Positions 24,801-36,501 of a stretch of DNA of 64,000 nt are shown here, in pieces. The stretch is from Pegea sp. RAD2-039 (taxonomy: Eukaryota; Chordata; Thaliacea; Salpida; Salpidae). The notes under the pieces were generated by a model. It searched no databases. It was not told the DNA's origin and saw only the letters and a list, made by a program, of their open reading frames with translations. Numbering within the stretch: position 1 is the stretch's first letter; each line of letters starts with the position of its first letter. The stretch covers positions 124,001-188,000 of the forward strand of contig JAQGEQ010000062.1 of assembly GCA_034620365.1 (NCBI GenBank), read 5' to 3'. A program made the translations under genes and the position numbers.

Positions 24801-26284
24801 TTCAATCTAACCATTTAACTAAATGTTAGCAACGATATCCCAAATTTGGCATAAGCTGTAATTGTCTTAGGAATTAAAAGCCGACATTTGTCACAAGATG
24901 GCGCTGTATATAGTTTGCTAAATTAAGTCGGCATATTGGTTAATGATACTAGTTAAAGATTTGCTTATTGGATGCATTGATGTCTCTTCTTGTTACTTTA
25001 ACTTTTGATGATTTTCTTTAATTTAAAAAGATATTTTAACATTAGCAATTTTATCTTCATCAAGGTTGAAAAAAATACTTTTTCTAGTTGTTATAGTTAA
25101 AAAAATTTGAATTGTTAATCAGTAATCAATACTAATTACCTTTTCTAAAGTTGAAGAAGTTTATAATGTTTTTGGAGAATTGTTTATAACTTTTAAAACA
25201 CATTTTTTTACTACTAACCATTTCAAAGCAATATTTTAATTAGTTAGTATTATATAATACATGTTTCTTATTATTTAATTGATTATTATATTAATTAATG
25301 AACTTGTATAATAAACATTTAATAATTGATGTGATATTCTTGTATTTATTAATATTACACCATTATTTTTTAATGTAAACCTTATTTGTAAGTTATGACG
25401 TAATCATTTGATATGTTTTTATCCTGAAGTTGATTTTGTTTATTGTTTTTATTTTGTAGTTTGATTTAGTATTTTTTTTAGTATTTTGTTTTTGAAATTT
25501 GAGAAACTTTCTTTCCTTTTTTTCTTATGTAATTATCTGATTTCTGACTAAATACTTATTTCTCTCTCTATAAATAATTCAATTTCTTCTTAATGTTTTT
25601 AGTATCATTTTATATAATTAATTAATTGTTTTTATGAAACATTTTTCTAGAAATTTATTTTTGTAATTTCTTTAAGATTAAATAAGAATTATGAAAATTT
25701 ATTTTGACTAAATTTTAATAAACTATAAAAATTTTTCCAGATTAGAATCCTTATATCACTTATGAAAGTAAGACAATTTTTTAAGATGATATATATTTCA
25801 TTTTAAGTAATATTTTTGTACTTATTTAACCACTGTTGATACAATAGTTCCAAACTTATTTTCTTAGTTAGTAAAGGTTAATTTTCAAATTAGTTTTCAT
25901 AACTATATTACTTCAAATATAATTAACAATTCTTTTTGCTTTAGCATTTGTTAGTCTTATAAAAGGCTCATGGCCTAGTTCACATTTTCAAGATTCAATA
26001 TTTTTTTAAAAGTTCACACAATATCTCATATTGAATATCATTTAATTGAAGTAAGTTTATTTGAGTTACTTTCCTCTAAACTCTTTTCATTTTCTTCATT
26101 TTTCTTTTAATTTATATCTAGCTTATTTCAATTTAGTTTATTTAATTGTTAATTATTCAAATAAGTTATAAAATAATTAAGTTTTTTATAGAGTTTAGAG
26201 ACTAATTACCAATTATATCTTTTAAATAAGATGTAAACAAAGATTATTTGAATTTGTTCATTAAACTTCTAGATTAAATCCAAT
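21894..26284. other. AT-rich intergenic region
   Basis: About 4.4 kb between divergent MIA40 and MAST genes. It contains a LINE 3' remnant on the minus strand (23118-23291). At about 24880-24935 a 6-bp inverted repeat (GCCGAC...GTCGGC) flanks an AAGATGGCGCT motif. No exon was supported. Confidence 0.4.
23118..23291 (-). mobile_element. Truncated non-LTR retrotransposon 3' end, second copy
   Basis: Reverse-complement match to the tail of the element at 12331-12686. It shares GTGTTACATCTTTTACTTTC, GCTCTTTTCAGGCACCCTCT and GCATTTATTGTAAT. Only the 3' untranslated tail is present, typical of 5'-truncated LINE insertions. Confidence 0.65.
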
Positions 26285-29200
26285 ATGACAACTAATATTG
26301 ACTCTGTTGAAAATGAAGTAAATAAACCAATTCCAGATGCTACTGAAACAAAAAAGGTAAAAAAATTTGTTGTTCTCAAAATATTTAATTAAATTGATAT
26401 TCTAGAATGAGATGTCATTGCTTTCCCCACCATCTTTAAAGATTGTGTCTCCTGTTGGAATAAGACCTTCAATTTCACGTCAGTTTTCTGAACAAGTAAC
26501 AATACGTCGTCGAGATAGCATCAAATGCATCAAACAACGTAATTACAACTTGTTATGATTTAAATACTTGTAATGTTTATGTAAGTAAATGATGACATCA
26601 AATTGTTGATGAATAGAACGAAGTAGTTGTACTTCCTTTATCGAGACTGAATCAAATCTTCTTCGGATGAAGAACAGAAACCTGAACAATTCAGATCCAT
26701 CATTAAATTCATCATTTGTAAGTTTTCAATTAAATCACTTGCATCCACAAGACATCATTTCTTCTTTAGAGAGATCTAATCTTGAACAAACAGGGAACCA
26801 ATAACCAACCACCGATGTAAGTTCTTATTTAGCTTTGACCCATTTGACCTTTAACCCCTTTCAGGGCAACGTCATCTGCAATAGCTCGAAGCAGCAGCTA
26901 CTTAGCTTACCCTCAAGCACCATGTAGACCTTTATCACCTGCAATCAGTATGTGACGTCATCAGTGACGTCATCATAACCTATTTGTTGCAGATCAAACT
27001 GTAGATGGAAACCAGAGTCCCAACACTTTATCACCAGCTAGTGGAACGCCCCAGTTTATGTTTGGAGCAGCTCCGTCACACACTGTTGTCACGCCAACCG
27101 TCAATCGATCTTTTATTCACGCGCTTGATACGTCGAGACGTTGGTCTCTTGCTTCTCTGCCCTCTAGTGGTTACGGCACCAACACTCCATCATCAGTTTT
27201 ATCTTCATCCAACTCTTCATCTCAGGTTAGCTTCATCTGCTTCTCTATCGCGTAGTGTGACGTCATAGAGCGCGTTGACAACAACGCGTGTCGTTTGAGT
27301 AGTAGCGGAAACTTTCATTTTCATTTATTGTTTCAAATATTCGGTCGTCACGCTTCAGTGACTTCTGGAAACTTTTTTTTTCATCTTCAAATTTTAATGA
27401 AATCAAATTTGTATCTGAAAAAGAAGTTTTCTATTTTTTCACTTCTTATGTAACAACTGAATATTTGAATAATAAAAGTTTAAACAAATAAATCTCGATT
27501 GTAAACTCATAAAAACAAACTTTCTTCTTCATCTTGTTTGATTGATTTGAAATTTACTTTCAGGATCATCTTCATCAACTCCTAGGAGGTCTTCACCAGA
27601 CTTTCAACGACTTCTCAATCTCCAACAACAAGTACAGTTCCACCGAAAACATTCATGAAGGTTTCATCAACTTTATTTATTATTCATAAATTTGCCAAAC
27701 AAAAAACTTATTGATTTGAGACAGTAAAATGACATTTGAGATATTTGTACACAGGTGTCCGTAACATCAAAATCCGACCTAGATCGCGAAGTTTAAGTCC
27801 AACACGTCACGCTGCTAGTTACCAATCAGAAGTGATGTTGTTGAATCATGTGTATCATGAAAGATTCCCGAAAGCAATTACTCAGATGGAAGATCAATTA
27901 GAGGTGAAGTCACTTCAATCAATTCTATTTGTAATAAAAGCGCGCGTGTTCAAACGCTTTTTTATTTCACATCACCTTCACCTCTACCTCATTTACATAA
28001 TCCAACATCTTCATTAAAGTCCTGATCTTTCAACTACATCTTCTACTTCAAATTTTTTTAAACTTTTTTGGGGTCAACTTTAACTTCTCGACCAACAACA
28101 CCACGACAAATATTTAGTGGATTTAGGTGCTTAAGAGTCGCGTGCTTCTAGTAGTTACTTGGATGCTCACAAAAACTAAATCCAGTAATCTTCAGAGTCT
28201 ACTCCGATCTAAGGAAGACACAACTCTCATTTCGTGTCCTTATCCGGCTTGGAATTTTGTTCAAAAACAAACAGTGGAGATGGTTAAAGAATGTTTGAAG
28301 AAATCTCAAGATAAGACACTCAGTGTTAATTACTTTTACGAAATACTTTCAAGTTTATCGAATTTAATGACTGAGGTACTTTTTCCTCCCTATTAATCGC
28401 CCCATTTTCAACTTGTGCCCTTGTCTAGGCGACCGAGAAGTCTGGAGGCTCAACTTATTCACCTGTAGTGAAGTTGGTGAAGAAATTGATGATGATAATC
28501 GCCAGACCGTCTCGATTACTTGAGTGTTTGGTGAGTTGTTGATCCCTACATCCAATCATGATCCCTATATCCAACCATGATCCCTGCATCCAACCATGAT
28601 CCCTACATCCAATCATGATCCCTGCATCCAACCATGATCCCTGCATCCAATCATGATCCCTGCATCCAATCATGATCCCTGCATCCACTCATGATCCCTG
28701 CATCCAATCATGATCCCTGCATTCAATCATGATCCCTGCATCCAACCATGATCCCTGCATCCAATCATGATCCCTGCATCCAACCATGATCCCTGCATCC
28801 AATCATGATCCCTGCATCCAATCATGATCCCTGCATCCAACCATGATCCCTGCATCCACTTATGATCCCTGCATCCAGGAGTTTTCCCCGGAGGACTACT
28901 ACAAAGTGATTAGTGACGCGGAGGATGAAGCAAAGAAGAAGAGCTTCATCTCGAACGAGATCCCGCACTACATCCTCACCAAACTCGGGATCACAAACTC
29001 CGGGGACTCTGAGAACTTCCGATCTGAACCCGAACCAACCGCTTCACAACTCGAAGTAAGTAGCGAGTGAGACGCGAGCTGATGACGTCATCATCACGTG
29101 ACAGATGAGAGCGAAGGAGGATGCTAGTGAGGTGACTGCAGATGACTTCCAAACCATCAAATTGATCAGCAACGGTGCTTACGGGTAAGTTGATGACGTC

Positions 29201-32200
29201 ATCGACACGCGATTGTTCACGTCGTCTTGTCATCAGCGCTGTACATCTTGTACGTCACATCGAGACACGTCAACGCTACGCACTCAAGCGTATCAACAAA
29301 CAAAATCTAGGGTTACGTAATCAAATCGAACAAGTGAGTCTTTGGGATTCAATTTTGGAAGATTGAAAACGCGCGATGTTTTGATGTAGGTGTTCTGTGA
29401 ACGCGATATCCTCACATTCGTCGAGAATCCATTTGTTGTGTCCTTGTATTGCTCTTTTCAAACCCAACATCATCTCTGTATGGTTCTCGAATACGTTGAA
29501 GGTGGTGATGTCGCTTCTCTTCTTAAAGTAAATTTATCGCGCTTATGACGTCATTACCGCTAACCCTGGGCCACATTTAGAACTTGGGAATTCTGCCCGG
29601 CTACCTGGCCCAACAGTACTTTGCTGAAACTGTCCTGGCTCTCGAATATCTTCACTTTTACGGAATTATTCATCGCGACTTGAAGCCCGACAAGTGAGTT
29701 GATGACGTCACTTCTACCGCTGATGACGTCATCGACATTTACAGTTTACTCATCACTGCCCTGGGCCACATCAAGCTGACCGATTTTGGTCTGTCCAAAG
29801 TTGGTTTGATGTCGAGGACAACTAATTTGTACGAGACCTATTTGGACCGGTCCCAGCAGTTTGTTGATGGACAGGTTAATGGGACACCTCAATATATTGC
29901 TCCAGAGGTCATTGTCAACTCTGGATATGGGGCACCTGTAGACTGGTGGTCAGCGGGCATTTGTCTCTACGAGTTTCTGGTCGGGGTAGTTCCGTTTTTC
30001 GGGGACACGCCCGATGAGCTGTTTGGACAAGTGATGACCGGTAAGTGACGTGAAGTGTTTCGGTGGTTACGTCATCGATGACGTCATCATAGAGGATCTA
30101 GTGTGGCCGGATGCAGATGATGAAGGTAGTGTTCCTCCTATTGCTATAGATATCGTGACGAAATTACTCAACCGTGACCCGGTGGCACGATTAGGTAGTC
30201 ATGGAGCTATTGAGGTAAGTGTGGACCACTGACCACTAATTGTGGACCACTAACCACTGTCCTACAGGTCAAGAACCATCCTTATTTTACTTCACTTCAT
30301 TGGGACCAATTGTTGAGACAAAAAGCTGAATTTGTTCCTCAACTTGATAATGAAGAAGATACCAGCTACTTCGACAGTAAGTCCACCTGTCCCCCAACCA
30401 CCTGCCCCCAACCACCTGTCCCCCAACCACCTGTCCCCCAACCACCTATCCCCCGACCACCTGTCCCCCAACCACTTGTCCCCCAACCACTTGTCCCCCA
30501 TCTACCTGTCCTCCGACCACCTGTCCCCCAACCACCTGTCCCCCAACCACTTGTCCCCCAACCACCTGTCCCCCAACCACCTGTCCCCCAACCACCTATC
30601 CCCCGACCACCTGTCCCCCGATGTCCCCCACCTGTCCCCCAACCACTTGTCCCCCATCTACCTGTCCACCAACCATTTGTCTCCCATCTACTTGTCCACC
30701 ATCTACTTGTCCACCATCTACTTGTCCACCATCTACTTGTCCACCATCTACCTGTCCACCATCTACTTGTCCACCAACCACCTGTCCACCATCTACTTGT
30801 CCACCAACCACCTGTCCACCATCTACTTGTCCACCAACCACCTGTCCACCAACCACTTGTCCACCAACCACCTGTCCCCCAACCACCTGTCCCCCAACCA
30901 CTTGTCCACCCTCTACTTGTCCACCATCTACTTGTCCACCATCTACTTGTCCACCAACCACTTGTCCCCCAACCACCTGTCCCCCAACCACCTGTCCCCC
31001 AACCACCTGTCCACCAACCACCTCTCCCCCAACCACCTGTCCCCCAACCACCTGTCCCCCATCTACCTGTCCACCAACCACTTGTCCCCCAACCACTTGT
31101 CCACCCTCTACTTGTCCCCCATCTACCTGTCCACCAACCATTTGTCTCCCATCTACTTGTCCACTGACCAACTTTTCTGCAGCGCGAAGTGACCGCTACA
31201 ACCACAACGATTTTGATACGTCATCTCTAACTACGTCACTCGACAACTCGACTCTGAACGACGCGCTTCGCGGTTTCACTTCCTGCAATCACAAGTACTC
31301 ACAAGTAAGTGATGACGTCATCACTTCCGCTATGATAACGTCACAATTACGTCATAGAGTCTTCAATCGTGCCGGAAGTTGAAGCTGACTTCGAAATTGT
31401 AAGTTGAAAATCCAGAAGTTGATCTTTTACTGATCTTCATCTTCAGATCAACATCGGAGACTTGCTCTTCATCTGATCCTGTACAACTTCCTTCTTTCTC
31501 ATCGGATCCTTTCATCTACAAACCGCCAGATGACGCTATCAAATGTGACGTCATCAGTGACGCTATCAAATGTGACGTCATCAGTGACGCACGCCGAACT
31601 CGATCAGGAGGAAGTTCCTTGACATCAGAAGATTTTGAACCTCCTCTTACGTCAACACCGCGATCGAAGCCACGTCATCGGAAGCAACCGGAAGCTGGTG
31701 AACTTGGTGGCATCCGCAAATCTCGAAGTATGTCCGCAGACAGTCCCATACTCCATGAAGATCCGGTCCCGAAACCACCAGTTCCTACTATGACGTCATC
31801 AATCGCGCCACGGAAGCCAGCTGAACACGCGATTCTTCGACGTCTGTCGTCACACTCATCAACTGGATCTCTACATCATCTCACAACTGTTCAAGCTGCG
31901 CGACGTCACTCACATCTTCTTCACGATACTAGCGAGTATGACGTCACGATGACGTCATCACTGAAACCAGCAGTGGTAGGTGATTTGTGTGTGACGTAAT
32001 CAGTCAGTGACGTCATCGTATCGCGACAGGATTCACATGAACTACTTCATCGTCGATTACACGCGACACATTCGGCGTCACGTGGTGAATCGCGACGTTC
32101 GCGATCATTCAAACGGAACATCATCAAATCATCGAGTGCTTCATCGTTACAAGTGAGATCGGAAATAATTTGAAATTTGGCCGGATTTTAAAGTCGAAAT

Positions 32201-33708
32201 GTCGGCAGTTAATCATTCCGTCAATCGAAGATACTCTTCCAACATCTCCACTTGCAAGCCCGCGATCACATCATCATACCGCGATCCGTATCTCTAATCC
32301 CAGTTCACGAGACTCTTCTCCAGGAAGATCATTCTCACCTGTTCAAGGTTCCCCTCGCCCCACTATTACGCTCGATTCCAATCAACTCGTAAATGGACTT
32401 GGATTCAAATCCAAGGCAATCCCTGTCTACATCGGGACGCGATCTCGCTCTTTTGTGCTTCATCATATCGTCACGGTCAGTGATCATCTTCATCTCACTC
32501 TTCGCGAGTCTTATGACGTCATCACAGGATGTGGACCCGGATGGTCAGGCTTACGCGAGTGGACTTCGAGTTCGTGACCTCATCACTCATATCAACGGTG
32601 AGGTGGTCCAGGGACTTCTTCACACTGACGTCATGAAGTTACTACATCGTTCACGTCAGAAGGTGACGTCATCACATCAGCGACGCGCGCGCTCACTCGT
32701 GTTGTTGTAGATTGTGTTGCTAGCGGTACCAATCAGCAGCACGACTATTTTCATGGGTAAACGCGATGTAAAACGCGGTCGATCGCGATTGCTTCGATTG
32801 AAGAAGAAGCGATACGCGTCGCGTTCATCGTCGTCACTAGGTGGCGCTTCAGTAGACACCGTTGTGGCGCCATCTAGTGTCTACCTTCATCACTTCTACA
32901 CACATCGGACTCCATCGCTTAAACGAAGATCTTCTGTGTTACGTCACACACGAAGCAACGGTGATTTGATGACGTCAGTGTCGATGTGATGACGTCATTT
33001 GATGTATGACAGATATGCGAGGAAAATCTCCTTTGTTATCATCTTCGAGAACAATCACAAATAAATCTTCATCTTTAGAAGTTGATCTTTCAGGATGTAA
33101 GAACTCTTTATCAAAGAGCGTTGATCTTGGATCTTCATCTCACGTGAGAGTCCTTCTCAACCTCCAACTTCCTCGTCATCTCTTTCTGATCTTCAGGAAT
33201 CCTCCGTCTTCAGAAGATGTTCTTCGGGATCTGATCCCAATATATCTTTCAAGAGTCCCAACAGCTCCTCTGAGATCACATCCGAGTCCAGTGACGTCAC
33301 AACCGATTGTCATCAGCCTACATCGCGACCTTTCTCACTACAGGTTCTCGATGACGTCACAACTACGTCACTGATGACGTCATCTTCATATATTGTAGTG
33401 TATCCCTCAGAAGATGGTGAGGACACGAAATAGTAATCGGAGGAAATCTGTGGGACAGATCCCATTGTCTCCGCTCGCGCGAATCTCTTCTTCCATCGTT
33501 GAACCTCTCGTTGATCGCGCTCCTTCTGATTCAGATTCGAATCTCGGCGAGAATTCCGTCATCAACAATAAGGTCGGTGCCCCATACGCCCCAAGGACCC
33601 AACTCACTTCATCTTCTTCATCAGCCGACCTCCGTGATCAGCAAACAGAAGAGCCGAACAAAGTTTCTCAAAAGTCTTATCAAGTTACCCAAGCATGACG
33701 AAGACTAG
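26285..33708 (+). CDS. MAST: Microtubule-associated serine/threonine (MAST) kinase
   Basis: A 28-exon gene of about 1449 residues. Exons: 26285-26356, 26406-26538, 26617-26717, 26794-26816, 26865-26947, 26993-27225, 27564-27660, 27755-27903, 28196-28375, 28429-28530, 28879-29055, 29105-29184, 29237-29333, 29390-29527, 29581-29693, 29745-30040, 30093-30214, 30268-30376, 31183-31304, 31358-31398, 31447-31975, 32030-32152, 32209-32475, 32528-32662, 32711-32960, 33013-33143, 33197-33343 and 33399-33698. The MAST-specific pre-kinase region ([20 protein letters not shown]) spans about 185-440. The AGC kinase is at about 463-737 with Lys494, HRDLKPDN at 586 and DFG at 606. It is followed by QKAEFVPQL...DTSYFD and a PDZ domain near 1085-1185 ([19 protein letters not shown]). 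All catalytic residues are present. The C-terminus is uncertain: reading through stops at 33698, while splicing a 52-bp intron (33573-33624) ends in a basic tail at 33708. Human MASTs link PTEN, microtubules and signalling. Confidence 0.95.
28542..28878. repeat. 19-bp minisatellite filling MAST intron 10
   Basis: Seventeen full copies and one partial copy of ATCCCTGCATCCAATCATG with C/T variants. The array occupies nearly the whole intron (28531-28878). The last partial copy mutates to GCATCCAG and supplies the splice acceptor AG at 28877-28878. Confidence 0.95.
30382..31166. repeat. 15-bp minisatellite filling MAST intron 18
   Basis: About 52 copies of a 15-bp unit alternating between CCCCCAACCACCTGT and CCACCATCTACTTGT types. 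They lie inside the intron 30377-31182, which splits TSYFDTRSDRY of the MAST protein. Because the unit is a multiple of three without stops, long repetitive ORFs appear in several frames on both strands. These are not genes. Confidence 0.95.
31535..31588 (+). repeat. In-frame 27-bp coding duplication in MAST
   Basis: Two perfect tandem copies of a 27-bp unit inside exon 21 add nine residues (AIKCDVISD). Each copy carries one TGACGTCA octamer. Perfect identity suggests a recent event. Confidence 0.9.
32835..32879. promoter_or_regulatory. Pair of opposed CTCF-like core motifs in MAST exon
   Basis: CACTAGGTGGCGC on the plus strand (32835-32847) faces GCGCCATCTAGTG (32867-32879), whose reverse complement is CACTAGATGGCGC. 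Both match the CTCF core consensus (CCASYAGRKGGC) in its central positions. They are inside coding sequence of exon 25. Binding is unproven and CTCF presence in this organism is unknown. Confidence 0.35.
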
Positions 33709-36501
33709 ATGCTGTGACGTCATCGACTGTCCACAAACTCCGGGACCTGTCCCATTTCTCATTCTTTTCATTAAATTTTCAACTTTTCAAATGTCACTCG
33801 CGAGTGATGACGTCATCGATTTCATGACGTCATCGGTTTCATTTCTCGCTGCTTGTAGCGGTTTCTTTATTGTTGTATCTTCTTTTGTAGTTGATGCTGG
33901 TGTTTTCAGGATCTCTATGTGTCTTCCTCCGAGGAAGACTTGATCTTCACATTAAAGATGACTTTTTATTTTTTTTTTGTAGAAATCTTCTTTTTCTTTT
34001 TTCAATTTTAAAAATTTTAATTTCGTTTTTTTTTCTTCAACTTTTTTTTTAAGTTTTTATTTTTTTGCAAATTTAAATGAATCATTTTTCAAATCGTAAT
34101 AAAAACTATCAGATGCTCTTAAGTAGAAGAAAATTTTTTGAATATTTAACTGATTTGTCACTTCCATCAAAATCTAATTGAAAATCAAATAATTCGGAAC
34201 TTTCAACATTACTTTTTCACAAGAAACTTATTTTGAAGTAAATACTTTTTAATTATCGATTAAAGCTTACAATTTCATCAAGATACTTGCTTCAGTGGCT
34301 TTAAATCGATTTATTTTAATTACCAGCAGCTTGAAGAGTTTGTAAAATTTTATTTATTAATTTTAAAGTTTTTCTTATAAAAGAAATTTGAATTTTTCAT
34401 CAGAAATTAAATGAACTTTTCTGTAGAATTTCAAGAAATCGTCAAAAAATTTTTTGTGGTTTTCAATAAATTTGTTAATTGAAATACGACTCGCTAGGTG
34501 GCGTTGTTTACTTAAAGTATCTTATATTTGATTTCATAAAAGTCTTTGATATAAAACATATTATGTTTTTAAATAATTCGACAAATAAGGCAAACACTTC
34601 ATCAGAATTATTTAAGAAAATCAGATAATCTTTCTAACAAATATCTTCTAATTACTGATCATGAAAATTTTGGAAGGTTTGTGAGTCATATAAAGGATAA
34701 AATACTTTTTAAGATATTAAAGTACCTTTGTATATTAATTTCTTCTATTTTTTTAAAACTAAATCGACCATAATAATCGATTATTCGTCGGACTTAAAAA
34801 CAACTGAAACTAATTTCCATTTTTCAAAATATTATTTTCAATTTTGTAAAAACTTGAAAAAAAATCAAAATATTTTATTTAATACTTATCCAATTTATAA
34901 TTATTTTGTTTAATCAATTTCAAACATATCGATAATGATTTACATATTATTTCTAGAAACATAAAAATAGTTAATATTTGCTGAAGTAAAAACGGAAACC
35001 AAATTAATTTTCTGTTTTTAATTCAATAAATGAAGAAATTCAAAATTTATTTTTAGATTCAAATAACTTACAAACTTTTATCAACTTTATATCCAACTGA
35101 TGTTTGTTAAATTTAATAAAACTTTTTATATTTTTAAGTTTCCTAAATAAACAAGAATATTTTTATTTGTATTTTAATAGAACTGATATTTAATAAATAT
35201 TGCAAAAGTCACTTTTAAAAACTAAATGAATATTTTGTAAATAGATTGAATAAGGATAAAGCTTCCAATTACAATTAAAATAAATAAACTAATGTTTTAA
35301 GTTTGTTTCCACAAGTTTAAAATAAATCAGAATTATAAAATTAATAAAATAAATAAAACGTTCGTTAATTTTGTGGTTAGTTTTTAAAATAGATTTAAAA
35401 ATAAAATCGTTTAAAAATCTTACTTATCATCTGCAAACACTTATTTAACGTGAAGCAATTTCAAAAACTTTTAAGTTGTAAGAACTTTATATTTCTAATA
35501 TATCTTATCTACTCGTTTAATAATTTTTTATTTATTTGTTCCGGTGTATACATATCTCTTACAGATGTTTTACATTAAACCTTATCAAATCTTATGATTT
35601 GAACATTCATATTTTCTATATAAGCTCTTCTAAAACTGTTGATAAATAACTTTTTATTTTATGATATCAAGACCTTCTACTTTATGTAGCATCATCTCTT
35701 GTTGTTTAGAATTAGTAAAAAAAACTTATTTTCAAACTTAAACTTTCTTTTAATATCTTTTTTAGTCATAACAAATTAAACTTTTGGCTTTATGTTTAAA
35801 TTTTTTTAATTTTATTTTAATGATATAAACTATTGCAAAAAAAAAAGGCTTCAATTTTTTGAAATAATGAATTACTTGATAAATTATAAAAATGTATTTT
35901 CATTGAAGTACAAATTTAAAAGTTAATTTTGAAGATTCTAAGCGTAAAGATTATTTCTGAGTTTGTTTTATGCTTTCAGCCAAAATTATCAATTCGATGC
36001 ATTTTCAGGAATCAGTCAACCGTGAAAATTTAATTTTGTTTTACGGGTCATTTGAGTTTGTTCAAGTTAGAAAAAATTTAAGTTTATGAAACGAAAATTT
36101 AGTTTTAAAATCATTTAAAACAAAAATAAATTTATTCTTTCATAATAATTAAAAGATTACATTTTTTATTCATTTTTTTATATTTAATTTTTACATTAAC
36201 CACTTTCTTAAATGAATTATTCAACTTTAAACATCTTTAATTATTGTAATTTACAATTGAAAATATCAAACAGTTTTATTAATATAAAATTTATATAAAA
36301 AACGATTTCTTTGAATTTTAATTTAATTATTAGATAAATTTTCTTCAACTTTTTAAAGACTTTTTATTTATTCTCTTATTTGTTTATTGGATTACTTTTT
36401 ATTTAATTTTATTATTAATTATTTATTAAAAAACGTGATTTGAATAAATCTTGAAATAAATAACTTTTTAGAAATTTGTCAAATAATTTTTATTTCTAAG
36501 A
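33709..36501. other. Intergenic spacer downstream of MAST
   Basis: The GC-richer DNA typical of the MAST locus ends abruptly near 33950 and gives way to very AT-rich sequence with long T tracts. A CTAGGTGGCGTTG motif lies at 34494-34506. No exon was supported. Confidence 0.4.

Larger units (their letters stand above)
26953..33832. repeat. Swarm of 27 TGACGTCA palindromes across the MAST locus
   Basis: Exact TGACGTCA starts at 26953, 26965, 27258, 29083, 29194, 29546, 29703, 29724, 30079, 31313, 31546, 31573, 31791, 31939, 31950, 32008, 32514, 32636, 32664, 32970, 32990, 33292, 33352, 33375, 33715, 33808 and 33825. Many sit in the longer palindrome TGATGACGTCATCA. Most are in introns, some in exons. 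Only three other copies were noticed in the window (41729, 41912, 54971). The octamer is the CREB/ATF site, but the density and intronic spread look more like a sequence-family or mutational signature than an enhancer. Confidence 0.8.

Noticed and set aside
24880-24935. tRNA or structured RNA with GCCGAC/GTCGGC stem
   Set aside because: Only a 6-bp stem. No cloverleaf, A-box or B-box could be found.
28455-28688. Minus-strand ORF rich in Met-Gln-Gly-Ser
   Set aside because: Derived from the 19-bp intronic minisatellite.
30310-31382. Long Pro-, Gly- or Thr-rich ORFs on both strands (up to 286 codons)
   Set aside because: They are shadows of a 15-bp stop-free minisatellite that lies inside a MAST intron. 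The flanking exons join in phase across it to the conserved FDTRSDRY sequence.
26953-33832. CRISPR-like or satellite array from the regularly seen TGACGTCA
   Set aside because: Spacing is irregular, copies are only 8-14 bp, and they lie within introns and exons of a eukaryotic gene.
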